DNA from: JAEYOM01 sp036260935
GTDB lineage: Bacteria > Bacillota > Clostridia > Acetivibrionales > DTU013
Direction of reading: 5' to 3'
DNA: 64,000 nucleotides
Assembly (NCBI GenBank): GCA_036260935.1
Contig: DATALQ010000042.1
Span: 43,468 to 107,467 of the forward strand
Position 1 is the stretch's first letter, and each line of letters begins with the position of its first letter. Below, in pieces: positions 16,913 to 25,638 of this stretch. Both the position numbers and the translations under genes were made by a program. The notes below the pieces were generated by a model, which was not told where the DNA came from, did no database searches, and saw only the letters and a program-made list of their open reading frames with translations.

Positions 16913-18544
16913 TTAATCTACCCTCTCATCTTCGATGTTAAGTTCATGCAGATTCGGATAATTTTTTAGTAAATCCTTTCTAATATAAACGTATTGCCTG
17001 TCATCAATTGTAATGTCCTTCCAGATCCTGGCGCCATGAACCGACTTAACGAGCGCGAAATCTTCCATTTTAATATCGGATCCGAATGTATAATATTCGC
17101 TATCTGTTCCGAGTAAAACCTCAGGATAATGATTTTTAATCAACTCATCAACAATTGAGTTATCAGTATTTATACTATGTAACAAGTAACACTTATTATC
17201 AAGCTTGTTATTAAAATTATAGAATATGTTCTTATCGAAATAGGCTAATACGAGTACCCCTTGCAGGTAATTATAGTCGTCATGTATTTCTCCTGTTTTC
17301 TCATTCTTGTTTCGAAGCCAGGCAACCATAATATTTTTGCTGTCGAGATTATTATCAGTAATAAATTTTGCTGTTTCCCGACCTGTTCCGTAGTTTGTAA
17401 AAACATCTCTGACAGATGCAGAAACGGACCAATAGACCGATATCCCTATTACTATTGAAATCAAAGCTCGGCTGGCATAACGCAGCCATTTTTGGTTCAA
17501 CTCATTTGATTTTTGCAGCAAATTGACTTCATCACTGTCGTTTAGCATCCCATCAAAAAAGCACCAGAGTAGAAACAGATAAAGCATGGTTATGACACCT
17601 GTGTGGTGAATCGAAAAATATATAAAACTCGCAAAAATGGAGAGGATCATGTACGGTACAATAAATAGCGCCAGCTTGTTAACTTTCTTTGCCAGTCTGA
17701 ACAACAGTATATCTATCAAGATACTGACGAATATAGATATAAGTAATGTTTCGGGACTCATCACGCCGACGCGGGGTTCGATACAGCAGATCGCATTGGA
17801 TGGTGCCATAAGGAACATATAAATTATCATTACAATTGTTGAGCGATTATCGCTTACAGTCATTCCAAAAGTATCGTCGAATGGGTAGATGCACAGCAGC
17901 AGTAATATATTATAAACCAGCAAAATAAGCAAAGCATGGAATACTCTGCTTTTAAGGAAAAGTCTGGTCTTATCCACTGAAGCTTGCTTCCCCAGGATCT
18001 CCCACAGCCAGGCTATAGATATCCCCGCAGCCAATAATATGCCATAAGCGCTTGCTCCACATATCACGGACAATGCAGCAATAAACCGGAATGGCTTTTC
18101 ATTCCGCTCTTTATAAAACAGTGCGCTCAGCATAAATCCAAGCATCATCAGGCTATAGGTTCTGCTGATCACTCCGCTTTGATAAAAGAAAAAGTATGTA
18201 AATGGAATAATGCAGCGAATAAGCCGGCTAAAGGGTGCTTTGAAAATGAATATGCCCATTGCCGCTGTTGAAAGGATAAAATTTATTGATTTGACTCCAG
18301 GTTCAAAAGGAACACCAAGCTTTGCAAATGGCATTAGAATGAGAGACCAAACAGGCGGATGACCCTCATAATGTGTGATGCTGCCCAGCAGCTCCCTTAT
18401 CGTCGCATCACGTGCAATGAGCCATGCCTGTGCTTCATCAAACCACGGCTCATGATAATACAGTATGAAAAGTAACGTCCCTGCGTAAAAAAGTAATGTT
18501 AAGGTTTCAACCAGATACTTATACTTTTTGATTTGTAATTTTAT
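16913..18544 (-). CDS. polytopic membrane protein, glycosyltransferase-like (GT39/DUF2142-like), no standard start codon
   Basis: From the first ATG (18334) the frame gives 473 residues with about ten hydrophobic helices and a soluble C-terminal domain (from residue 340). The same frame stays open upstream to a TAA at 18547-18545 and encodes clear family sequence: a first helix, then EPWFDEAQAWLIARDATIR and HYEGHPPVW, the conserved loop of polyprenyl-sugar-dependent glycosyltransferase-like membrane proteins. No ATG, GTG or TTG occurs in those 70 codons; an ATA directly after the stop lies 5-6 nt from a GGGGTGA site and may be the start. It follows the FAD enzyme gene by 18 nt. Likely role: transferring a lipid-linked sugar for a surface glycan. 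Confidence 0.65.
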   Translation of the reverse strand: MKLQIKKYKYLVETLTLLFYAGTLLFILYYHEPWFDEAQAWLIARDATIRELLGSITHYEGHPPVWSLILMPFAKLGVPFEPGVKSINFILSTAAMGIFIFKAPFSRLIRCIIPFTYFFFYQSGVISRTYSLMMLGFMLSALFYKERNEKPFRFIAALSVICGASAYGILLAAGISIAWLWEILGKQASVDKTRLFLKSRVFHALLILLVYNILLLLCIYPFDDTFGMTVSDNRSTIVMIIYMFLMAPSNAICCIEPRVGVMSPETLLISIFVSILIDILLFRLAKKVNKLALFIVPYMILSIFASFIYFSIHHTGVITMLYLFLLWCFFDGMLNDSDEVNLLQKSNELNQKWLRYASRALISIVIGISVYWSVSASVRDVFTNYGTGRETAKFITDNNLDSKNIMVAWLRNKNEKTGEIHDDYNYLQGVLVLAYFDKNIFYNFNNKLDNKCYLLHSINTDNSIVDELIKNHYPEVLLGTDSEYYTFGSDIKMEDFALVKSVHGARIWKDITIDDRQYVYIRKDLLKNYPNLHELNIEDERVD

Positions 18545-18562
18545 TTAACTCACCCCGCATAC

Positions 18563-20119
18563 TCAATTTGTTTTCGTCTCGTGGTATGCTTCCTCCGTAT
18601 TGACATTCCAGACAGCGTCTCTGCTTTTTATGTCGTTGAGATAGCAATGGACTGCCTCCATAGCTGTCAGCATTGAATGGTCCATGTTGTTGTACCGGTG
18701 CTGGCCGTTCCTTCCGATACAAAACAAATTATCGATACCATTCAAAAAAGCCCTGACAGTATCAAATTCTTTATAGCTCCCGAAATAAGCCGGATATGCC
18801 TTTTTTACCCGAATGACCGTTGAGTCGAGCACATCGGATCCGTCAATGATACCCAATTTAATGAGTTCGCTGACAGCGTATGAGATAAAATCCTGATCCC
18901 CCATACTCCATTTTTCATCGTCCTCATTGCAGAAGTACTCGAGCCCGATCCAGACCGTATTTTCAGGATCCGCCACCAGGTAAGGGGACCAGTTGTTGAA
19001 TACCTGTATCCTGCCCAGCTTGACATCGCGATCCTGAACATAGATCCAGCAGTCGGGTACAATATTTGCCAGCGTCTTCAGTTTTGTCATGTTTTTGATC
19101 AAAAGCTTATTCAGCAAAAGCCCTACTGTAATGAAATCCCTATAGGGCAGCTCTGATGCGATCTGTTGGACATTTTGCGGTGCCGCGTCCCCCATCGACT
19201 TTATCAGATCCTTCACCGGCATGGACGAAAAGAGTGCATCCGCCGTATATTCGGTGATTTCGCCTTCTTTGCCGGTAGCCTGAAGCCTTATGGTATTTCC
19301 GTCCGAGAATGAAATTTGGGTCACGGATGAATTATAGAAGATATCGCCGCCCATCCGGAGAATTTCATTGGCCATTGTCTCCCAGAGCTGGCCTGGTCCG
19401 AACTTTGGATAGTAAAATTCTTCAATTAATGAGGTTTCTTTGACGGAGGAGTGCTTAAAAGGCTTTGTCAAATAGGACAGGATGATTTTTAGCAGTGAAA
19501 GTCCCTTTACGCGCTGTGAGCCCCAGTCAGGCGCTATTTTCGAAGGATGTTCGCCCCATACCTTTTCAGTATAGTCTTCAAAAAACATCTCGTAGAGCGG
19601 TTTGCCGAAACGGTTGATATAGAAGTCCTCAAGCGAATTTTCCTTTCGTTTGTAGATCGCTGAGGCAATGTAGCCAAAGCCTACTTTGACTGTTCTGATA
19701 AAGCCCATATTTCTGAATGTCTCCAGCTTTAAAGAAATGGGATAATCAAAAAACTTTCTCAGGTAGAAAATCCTGGAGACTCTTTTCCGAATGAGGAACA
19801 CTTTATCTTCTTTTTCAGGATCCGGCCCATTTGCGTGCAAATCAAGCGTCCTGTCCAATTTGATATCGTCCATGGAGGGCGAACCTTGCACTGGCGCTAA
19901 ATCTTCCCAGATTTTCATAACCTGAGGAATTTTTGTAAAAAACCTGTGCCCGCCCAGATCCATGCGATTGTTATTGTACTTCGCAGTTCTCGAGATCCCA
20001 CCGGCAAATGCCGATTCCTCCAGTATGACCGGCCTGATATCCGAGTTTTTCAGCAACTGATATGCGGCTGTAAGTCCTGCCGGACCTGCCCCAATTATAA
20101 TGACTCGCTTTTTATCCAT
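18563..20119 (-). CDS. FAD-dependent UDP-galactopyranose mutase-like oxidoreductase
   Basis: A 518-residue flavoprotein of the amine oxidase/mutase-like superfamily. The N-terminus is a dinucleotide-binding fold (VIIIGAGPAGLTAAYQLL) followed by DLGGHRFFTK. The central motif FFEDYTEKVWGEHPSKIAPDWGSQR resembles the active region of UDP-galactopyranose mutase, which has a similar YTEKQWG stretch, but the protein is about 140 residues longer. Near the C-terminus GRNGQHRYNNMDHSMLTA closes the FAD site. ATG 20119 is preferred to an in-frame GTG at 20134. It lies between gtrA and the glycosyltransferase-like gene and likely acts on a nucleotide or lipid-linked sugar. Confidence 0.75.
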   Translation of the reverse strand: MDKKRVIIIGAGPAGLTAAYQLLKNSDIRPVILEESAFAGGISRTAKYNNNRMDLGGHRFFTKIPQVMKIWEDLAPVQGSPSMDDIKLDRTLDLHANGPDPEKEDKVFLIRKRVSRIFYLRKFFDYPISLKLETFRNMGFIRTVKVGFGYIASAIYKRKENSLEDFYINRFGKPLYEMFFEDYTEKVWGEHPSKIAPDWGSQRVKGLSLLKIILSYLTKPFKHSSVKETSLIEEFYYPKFGPGQLWETMANEILRMGGDIFYNSSVTQISFSDGNTIRLQATGKEGEITEYTADALFSSMPVKDLIKSMGDAAPQNVQQIASELPYRDFITVGLLLNKLLIKNMTKLKTLANIVPDCWIYVQDRDVKLGRIQVFNNWSPYLVADPENTVWIGLEYFCNEDDEKWSMGDQDFISYAVSELIKLGIIDGSDVLDSTVIRVKKAYPAYFGSYKEFDTVRAFLNGIDNLFCIGRNGQHRYNNMDHSMLTAMEAVHCYLNDIKSRDAVWNVNTEEAYHETKTN

Positions 20120-20141
20120 CGTAATAGACCTCACATACAGT

Positions 20142-20555
20142 TTATTTAAATAATAAAATCTTCCTTAGACCATAATTCCAGATCAAAACAAACCCGGCTA
20201 CCAGAACCTTGGTAATCAGATAATGGATCCCGATCAGCTGTACTCCGGCATACATACCCAGTTCAGTCAGTAATAGCCCGCTGACACCGATCAGTAAAAA
20301 TACGACAAAAGCACCGACATTTTTCCCTTTGTTTTGCTCCTTTGCACTTGTGAAAACAAAAGTCAGCGATAAAATGTAATTATAAACCAAACCGCCGATA
20401 AATCCGATCGCAGTTGAGAAATAAACGCCCCAATAGGTGAAGTCATGGAACACATAATTCTTGAATATGTACAGCAAGGACATATCCACAATAAACGCGG
20501 TTCCCCCCACCAATATATACCGTCCAAATTCCTGCAAAAGCTTATTCTTATTCAT
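20142..20555 (-). CDS. GtrA-like family membrane protein
   Basis: A 137-residue protein with four membrane helices (about residues 10-30, 40-60, 78-98, 108-128) and the GtrA motifs RYILVGGTAFIVDMSLLYIF and IGFIGGLVYNYILSLTFVF. GtrA proteins are proposed flippases or accessory factors for polyprenyl-phosphate-linked sugars. First gene of a three-gene minus operon (gtrA, FAD mutase-like enzyme, glycosyltransferase-like membrane protein), a combination that fits modification of a surface polysaccharide. Confidence 0.87.
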   Translation of the reverse strand: MNKNKLLQEFGRYILVGGTAFIVDMSLLYIFKNYVFHDFTYWGVYFSTAIGFIGGLVYNYILSLTFVFTSAKEQNKGKNVGAFVVFLLIGVSGLLLTELGMYAGVQLIGIHYLITKVLVAGFVLIWNYGLRKILLFK

Positions 20556-20734
20556 CAATCTATCCTATACCTGTCATTATTTCTATATCGGAAAATTTTG
20601 TGCTATTATGCATTATTATATCTCACTTAAACTGAATCGACATGTGCACATACTACTATTTTATATGTGCATATACTACTATCTTTAGGACTTACGGGGA
20701 CTTGCGGGGTTAAAAAAAAAGGTGCAATTTGGTG

Positions 20735-20763
20735 TTGACAACACGGCAGGATGCCATTATAAT
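20735..20763 (+). promoter_or_regulatory. consensus promoter of tRNA-Lys
   Basis: TTGACA (20735-20740) and TATAAT (20758-20763) are both perfect and separated by exactly 17 nt, 21 nt before the first base of the tRNA. Confidence 0.9.
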
Positions 20764-20784
20764 AAGGAAGTGCTGTTGAGATAC

Positions 20785-20860
20785 GCGCCATTAGCTCAGT
20801 TGGTAGAGCACCTGACTCTTAATCAGGGTGTCCCGGGTTCGAGTCCCTGATGGCGCACCA
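20785..20860 (+). tRNA. tRNA-Lys (anticodon CUU)
   Basis: A 76-nt cloverleaf with acceptor GCGCCAT/ATGGCGC, D arm GCTC/GAGC, anticodon loop CTCTTAA (anticodon CTT), T arm with GGTTCGAGTCC and an encoded CCA. It has its own consensus promoter and is followed by a strong terminator. Its 3' half is the source of the partial copies at 21979, 22740 and 27576. Confidence 0.97.
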
Positions 20861-20861
20861 A

Positions 20862-20892
20862 AAAGACCTTCACAAACGTGAAGGTCTTTTTT
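20862..20892 (+). terminator. terminator of tRNA-Lys
   Basis: AAAGACCTTCAC pairs with GTGAAGGTCTTT around a 4-nt loop, followed by a T run. The hairpin is copied, with compensated changes, behind the tRNA remnant at 21979. Confidence 0.9.
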
Positions 20893-20923
20893 CATGCCGC
20901 TTTCTGGACATCAGAAGCTCAGG

Positions 20924-21751
20924 CTATATGGCAACCGGAATCATGATATCTACCCTGCATACATCAGCTGATTCATCCCATTCAACATACCTCTCGATAG
21001 TTGGTAAATCCATCTGCCTGTATTCACTTTGTGGCATAAACTCACCGTATATGCGTTTCCATGTGGCCCCAAGGGTACCTCCGGAAATTGTGCCTTCCGC
21101 AGTAAAAACCAACCATGTCACATCAGGGTATATGTAATGTTCGAACCCTGTAATATCTTTGCCCTCATATTCGGCGCCGCACATATAATCGTTGTTCCCT
21201 TCATTATCAAAGCCGAAGCATAAGCCCAGATCCAAGGGATGGCCGATTTGCTTCATTTTTTCGGCGGTGCCGTCAGACTTAACTATACCCCATGTTCCGC
21301 CGCCATAAGGCGTTATGCGCCGGATGCCAATAACGTCAAATGATTTCTTTTCAATAACTTTGTAATTCATTTCATTTACCCCCATAATCATAAATTTGAA
21401 GGTCAGGCGGGAATAGAATTTAAGATTGACATCCGGTTTACGGGCTTCCAGCGGTGTAACGCCATGCATACGCTTGAATGCGGCAGTAAAAGCATCCGCT
21501 GAATCATATCCGTATTTTATGGCAATATCCAATACACGTTGGTCCGTATTTTGGAGATCATATGCAGCAGAGGTCAACCGTCTGCGGCGCAAATACTCGG
21601 ATAGCTGTATACCGGTTATCGGTGCAAAAGACCTTTGAAACACAGAGTATGGACATGCCATGATCCGGCCGATCGCATCCGGATCTATTTCATCACACAA
21701 GTTTGCTTCCAAATAGTCAATTACACGGTTCATTCTGTCAACCCATTCCAT
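20924..21751 (-). CDS. AraC-family regulator with GyrI-like effector-binding domain
   Basis: A 275-residue transcription factor. Residues 1-105 carry the two helix-turn-helix motifs of AraC (AIGRIMACPYSVFQRSFAPITG and VLDIAIKYGYDSADAFTAAFKRMHGVTP). Residues 125-275 form a GyrI/SOUL-like effector-binding domain (YKVIEKKSFDVIGIRRITPYGGG, and the closing VEWDESADVCRVDIMIPV). Such regulators bind small lipophilic cations or drugs and often control efflux genes. It stands alone between the intact tRNA-Lys and the first tRNA remnant, as a small cargo. Site AAGGAGGG before ATG. Confidence 0.88.
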   Translation of the reverse strand: MEWVDRMNRVIDYLEANLCDEIDPDAIGRIMACPYSVFQRSFAPITGIQLSEYLRRRRLTSAAYDLQNTDQRVLDIAIKYGYDSADAFTAAFKRMHGVTPLEARKPDVNLKFYSRLTFKFMIMGVNEMNYKVIEKKSFDVIGIRRITPYGGGTWGIVKSDGTAEKMKQIGHPLDLGLCFGFDNEGNNDYMCGAEYEGKDITGFEHYIYPDVTWLVFTAEGTISGGTLGATWKRIYGEFMPQSEYRQMDLPTIERYVEWDESADVCRVDIMIPVAI

Positions 21752-21978
21752 TTTTCAGCCCTCCTTCAATTCAATCATACAGGAATCCTCTCACATGTGT
21801 CCGAGTTTCAGCTAACAATTATTCACGGTATGACAACTCTACTATAACATATCTTCCTGTACAGAGATAAGCGTTGTTAACAATACATTAATCGGGGTGA
21901 CTGTAACAGCGATGTAAAAGTAACATGAACGCTGCACTGAATGAATCAAGGGTTTCGTGCCAGTTTCCGCATTATATC

Positions 21979-22058
21979 GACTCTTAATCAGGGTGTCCCG
22001 GGTTCGAGTCCCTGATGGCGCACCAAAAGACTTCCATGAAAACATGGAAGTCTTTTTT
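21979..22058 (+). repeat. tRNA-Lys 3'-end copy with terminator (att-like)
   Basis: From the anticodon stem to the CCA this 47-nt stretch (21979-22025) is identical to 20814-20860, and the match goes on a few bases further. The following hairpin (AAAGACTTCCATG/CATGGAAGTCTTT) matches the tRNA-Lys terminator in placement and outer stem but has different inner pairs. The 5' half of a tRNA is absent, so it is not a functional gene. Confidence 0.92.
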
Positions 22059-22126
22059 CATGCCGTTTTCACCGGGCAGTCAACCTAAATAAGTTCTGCC
22101 TTGCCAAGTTTGTATTGGATCCGGGC

Positions 22127-22645
22127 CTACCGCACAGGAACACAAATTTGCTGTCCGATTCGCAGACTATTGGGGTTTACTGCCGGGTTGGCCGCCATTA
22201 TCGCTGCCACAGTGGTACGATATCTAATAGCAATGTTATAAAAGCTATCTCCCGCGACAATAGTGTAAAAGAAGCCTCCCGGGCATGCTGACGGAACTGT
22301 GCCTACGGGGATGCAGATTTTCTGGCCTACTTGCAGGTTGTTGTAGTTGACTCCCAGGTTAGCGGCAATGATGGCCTGCACAGTGGTGTTGAACCGATAG
22401 GCCAGGGAGCCGAAGGTATCGCCGGTTTGGATAGTATAGCGCAGAGAACCTGACGGGCAGGTTACTGTGGAGGGCTCGATAAATATGCAAATGGTCTGGC
22501 CGATTTGCAGGTTGTTGCAGTTAACCCCTGGGTTGGCGGCTTGAATAGCTGTGACAGTGGTGCCGAAACGCCGGGCCAAGGCGTAACATGTATCGCCTGC
22601 CACGATGACATAGGGGAAGGTACCCCCTGGGCATTCAGGACTCAT
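22127..22645 (-). CDS. three-LysM repeat protein
   Basis: A 172-residue protein consisting of three LysM modules (about residues 10-56, 67-113, 124-170), each with the pattern Y-x-I-x-x-GD-(T/S) ... ANP/ANL-GVN-NL-x-(I/V)GQ-x-ICI. Each module is preceded by a CPGG or CPSG linker with a conserved cysteine. LysM binds N-acetylglucosamine polymers. No signal peptide is present, which is common for clostridial spore-coat or cortex-associated LysM proteins. No catalytic domain accompanies it. It is the single gene between the second and third tRNA-Lys 3'-end copies. Confidence 0.9.
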   Translation of the reverse strand: MSPECPGGTFPYVIVAGDTCYALARRFGTTVTAIQAANPGVNCNNLQIGQTICIFIEPSTVTCPSGSLRYTIQTGDTFGSLAYRFNTTVQAIIAANLGVNYNNLQVGQKICIPVGTVPSACPGGFFYTIVAGDSFYNIAIRYRTTVAAIMAANPAVNPNSLRIGQQICVPVR

Positions 22646-22739
22646 ACTGATTCCTTCTTTACTTAAATTCGGTTTATCTTATGCAGAGTTCTGGAGGGGA
22701 GTTCCTATTATTGGCGGTTAGTAAGAAATTAGCGATATT

Positions 22740-22754
22740 CCTGATGGTGCACCA
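22740..22754 (+). repeat. short decayed tRNA-Lys 3' end
   Basis: CCTGATGGTGCACCA differs by one base from the tRNA-Lys acceptor end CCTGATGGCGCACCA. Fifteen bases could be chance, but the position between the LysM gene and the transporter genes fits the series at 20814, 21979 and 27576. The surrounding 22646-22838 holds no gene. Confidence 0.4.
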
Positions 22755-22838
22755 GATGCAGAAAAGCCTTTACCCTCGTACTTATTTGTATGTTTATACA
22801 GTCTCTATCATATTGCATCAGATAGTCTTTTTCCCAAA

Positions 22839-24776
22839 CTACACACCAATTACATCATTGATGTATTTTTGCTTTGCAGCAAGGTAGAATACAGCCTGGA
22901 AGGCAAGGTACGCCAACGTGACAAGTGCCAGATATGCCATACTTTCAAATCTGAAGGGGCTGAACTTTAGATCTATGCAGCCGTATGCCAGTGCAATGGC
23001 CGCACCGATAACCAGCGGCAGAAAGAACAGGACCAAAAGCTCCCCGGTCACATATTTGCCGTATTCTTTTTCCAGAATGCCGATCAGGAAGTATTTGCGA
23101 TATTTCTCCCTCTCCTCGTCGATTTCTGAAAAGAGCTTGAAATAGATGATCGATGCAGATGCGACAAAGAACAGCGCCCCTAGAAAAAGCGTCAGAAACA
23201 GCATCAGTGAGCCTTCGCTCCTTATTTGCCGATATGTAGCCACTCTTGAGCCCAGTACGGGGAAATGGCCATATTCATACATGTCACGCATAGAAGAACC
23301 GTCAGCTTGCTTTAGCCTTGTTTCCAGTTCAGCCGATATTTCGGAGGTTCTGTGCCAATCCTCATAATTTATCAGGTGCAGACGGCCGATCCGCGAGGGA
23401 TCGGAGGCGGTTTTCATCCGTTCGTAGTCACTGTTACTGATCACTAATAGAATTTCACTCAGATATTTCACTTTGTTAAGGTCTCTTTCCGTTATCCGAT
23501 TATCGAGTTTCAGGTGAAAGGTTTGTGAGCCTGCAGAAAGAATGCATTCTTCAAAATCCAGATGGGAGCCCTCGCTCATGGACATTTCCGGGGGACACAC
23601 CATAATGTACCGGCCTTCTTCGATTTTCAGCCGCCTGTCATACAGTATGTTGAAGCTTTTTTCACATAGCGCCGCGATTTTGAACTTATAGTCCAAACCC
23701 GATGCCATTTCTGTCTCGAGAAATTCAATGTTTTTTTGTTCCGCAGGCTTCATATCACCGCTGTTTAAAATCTGTTCCAGTTCCTTATCCGGGATCCCCC
23801 CCGCGCTTCCCTTTTCTACGAACGCAAGATGAAACGGCTGCTCGCTTTCTGCGGTTTCATCCGCCTGTATCAGTGTTGATAATGCGGTTCCTATAAAATA
23901 TACCGTTATCGCGCTGAACATGGCGATCAGGAACAAAACAGTCTTAATGCGGAATATTTTGTGCTTTACACCCGATATTCCTGGAAGGTTTCTGTAATAC
24001 ATTGCTTTACTCTTTTTGACAAGCGCTTCTAATACATTCCCGAATTGTGATACTATCAAATACAGGCCGGTAAAGCATAACACCACGAATACCGAAGACA
24101 TTTCCCTGACTTCAACTAAGCCCACCGTATACAGGTATTTCAGTAACAGGGAGTAAGTCAATATACAAAGACCGGCAACTCCGAACAAAGGGTGTCTGAG
24201 CCAATCCTTTTCAGCGGTTCTGCCGGATTTGAAGGTGTCGATTATTTCAGCCCTGCCTGCAATTATATCACTCAACAGAAGTATTATAAGGAACTCAGCC
24301 AGGAAGACTCCGACGGTGGTGCCATATGTCAGGATATTGAACTGATAACGTATATCGCCGAGTTTCAGCAGATTTACAACTGTCATGAAAAACAATCTGG
24401 CCAGCACCGAGCCCGTGATCAATCCAGCAAGCAGAGAAGCAAAGGCAATTATAGTATTCTCCATGAGGAGAAGCCTTCTGATGGCGCCGCTATTCATGCC
24501 CAGGAGCATGTAAAGGCCGAACTCCCGCTTTCTGGATCGGGCAAAGGCAGTATAAGCATAACTTAAGAACAGAACGGAAAAGAACAAAATGGCAATGATC
24601 GATGCATTCAGAACATCCCTGGTGTTGCTTTTGAGCGATTTCTCTATCCCGTCGTTTAAATATACCGTTGAGAACATGAAAAACACCATGACAGTGAGAC
24701 AGCTGCACAAAAAAAAGGAGAGGTATCTTCTGGCATGCGCCTTGAAATTCCTGATGGCGATATCTCTAAAGGTCAT
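22839..24776 (-). CDS. BceB-like FtsX-family ABC permease
   Basis: A 645-residue permease with about ten membrane helices: one near residue 20, three around 50-150, four around 190-300, then a large extracellular domain (roughly 310-520) and three C-terminal helices. This is the BceB/VraG architecture of peptide-antibiotic detoxification and sensing transporters. ATG 24776 follows GGGGTGAG and overlaps the ATPase stop, so 24800 is not the start. With the adjacent ATPase and two-component system it forms a complete Bce-type module, probably responding to a cell-wall-active peptide. Confidence 0.88.
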   Translation of the reverse strand: MTFRDIAIRNFKAHARRYLSFFLCSCLTVMVFFMFSTVYLNDGIEKSLKSNTRDVLNASIIAILFFSVLFLSYAYTAFARSRKREFGLYMLLGMNSGAIRRLLLMENTIIAFASLLAGLITGSVLARLFFMTVVNLLKLGDIRYQFNILTYGTTVGVFLAEFLIILLLSDIIAGRAEIIDTFKSGRTAEKDWLRHPLFGVAGLCILTYSLLLKYLYTVGLVEVREMSSVFVVLCFTGLYLIVSQFGNVLEALVKKSKAMYYRNLPGISGVKHKIFRIKTVLFLIAMFSAITVYFIGTALSTLIQADETAESEQPFHLAFVEKGSAGGIPDKELEQILNSGDMKPAEQKNIEFLETEMASGLDYKFKIAALCEKSFNILYDRRLKIEEGRYIMVCPPEMSMSEGSHLDFEECILSAGSQTFHLKLDNRITERDLNKVKYLSEILLVISNSDYERMKTASDPSRIGRLHLINYEDWHRTSEISAELETRLKQADGSSMRDMYEYGHFPVLGSRVATYRQIRSEGSLMLFLTLFLGALFFVASASIIYFKLFSEIDEEREKYRKYFLIGILEKEYGKYVTGELLVLFFLPLVIGAAIALAYGCIDLKFSPFRFESMAYLALVTLAYLAFQAVFYLAAKQKYINDVIGV

Positions 24777-25530
24777 TCTGCTCACCCCCCAGAACCGCAA
24801 GGCAGTCCAGTATCCTGTCGTAGAACTCCTTCCTGTCTCCCTTGCCCAGGATTTCCATATGGATTTCCCCGTCCTTGATAAACACTATCCTTTTGCAGTA
24901 ACTGGCCGCATATGCGTCGTGCGTGACCATCAACACGGTACAGCCCATATCCTCATTCATTCTGCGAAAACATTTCATTACTGCCCGCGCTGATTTCGAA
25001 TCGAGATTGCCCGTAGGCTCATCCGCAAAGACTATCGCGGGATTGTTGACGAGCGCCCTGGCAACGGCTGCTCTTTGTTGCTGTCCACCGGAAATGTTGT
25101 ATGGACGTTTGTCGGCAATTGCCTCAATGTCAAACAGCGCCAGTATTTCCCGAACCCTGTCTTCCATTTCACTGACTGCCTTTTTATCCAGGATCATGGG
25201 AAGCATTATGTTTTCTTTGATTGAAAGGCTATCGAGCAGATTGAAATCCTGAAACACATATCCCAGCTTTTGTCTTCTGAACAGTGCGAGTTCGTCCTTA
25301 CCCATACTGCTGATGCTCACACCGGAAATCTCCACACTCCCGGAAGTAGGTCTGTCAATGCCGCTAAGAAGATTCAGCAGGGTTGTTTTACCGCTGCCCG
25401 AAGGCCCCATTACACCGACAAATTCGCCCTGTTCGATGTTTATGCCGATTCCATTCAGCGCATGGGTGGAATTTTCCTTATCTCTGCCGCCATATATTTT
25501 GGTCAGGCTTTTTGCACTTAATACCGTCAT
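24766..25530 (-). CDS. BceA-like ABC transporter ATPase
   Basis: A 254-residue MacB/BceA-type ATPase: Walker A MGPSGSGKTTLLNLLSG, Q loop VFQDFNLLDSLSIKENI, signature YNISGGQQQRAAVARAL, Walker B IVFADEPTGNLD and switch His in VLMVTHD. It powers the neighbouring FtsX-like permease, whose start overlaps its end. ATG 25530 is chosen because GGAGGG lies 6 nt upstream; the longer frame to 25590 lacks a site and family sequence. Confidence 0.93.
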   Translation of the reverse strand: MTVLSAKSLTKIYGGRDKENSTHALNGIGINIEQGEFVGVMGPSGSGKTTLLNLLSGIDRPTSGSVEISGVSISSMGKDELALFRRQKLGYVFQDFNLLDSLSIKENIMLPMILDKKAVSEMEDRVREILALFDIEAIADKRPYNISGGQQQRAAVARALVNNPAIVFADEPTGNLDSKSARAVMKCFRRMNEDMGCTVLMVTHDAYAASYCKRIVFIKDGEIHMEILGKGDRKEFYDRILDCLAVLGGEQNDL

Positions 25531-25638
25531 TGGTATCCCTCCATCGGAACTGCCACAGGATTTTTCAAGACAGTTCATTGTTGGTATCATTTTAACTTCG
25601 CCGATAATATAGAGCCATTGATTTCGCCTCGAAAAAGC

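Noticed and set aside
21979..22025. A second tRNA-Lys gene
   Set aside because: Only the 3' half is present; the acceptor 5' strand and D arm are missing, so no cloverleaf can form.
21842..22045. Minus-strand 67-codon frame containing GAPSGTRTRDTLIKS
   Set aside because: This is the well-known spurious peptide from the antisense of a tRNA 3' end; it overlaps the tRNA-Lys remnant.
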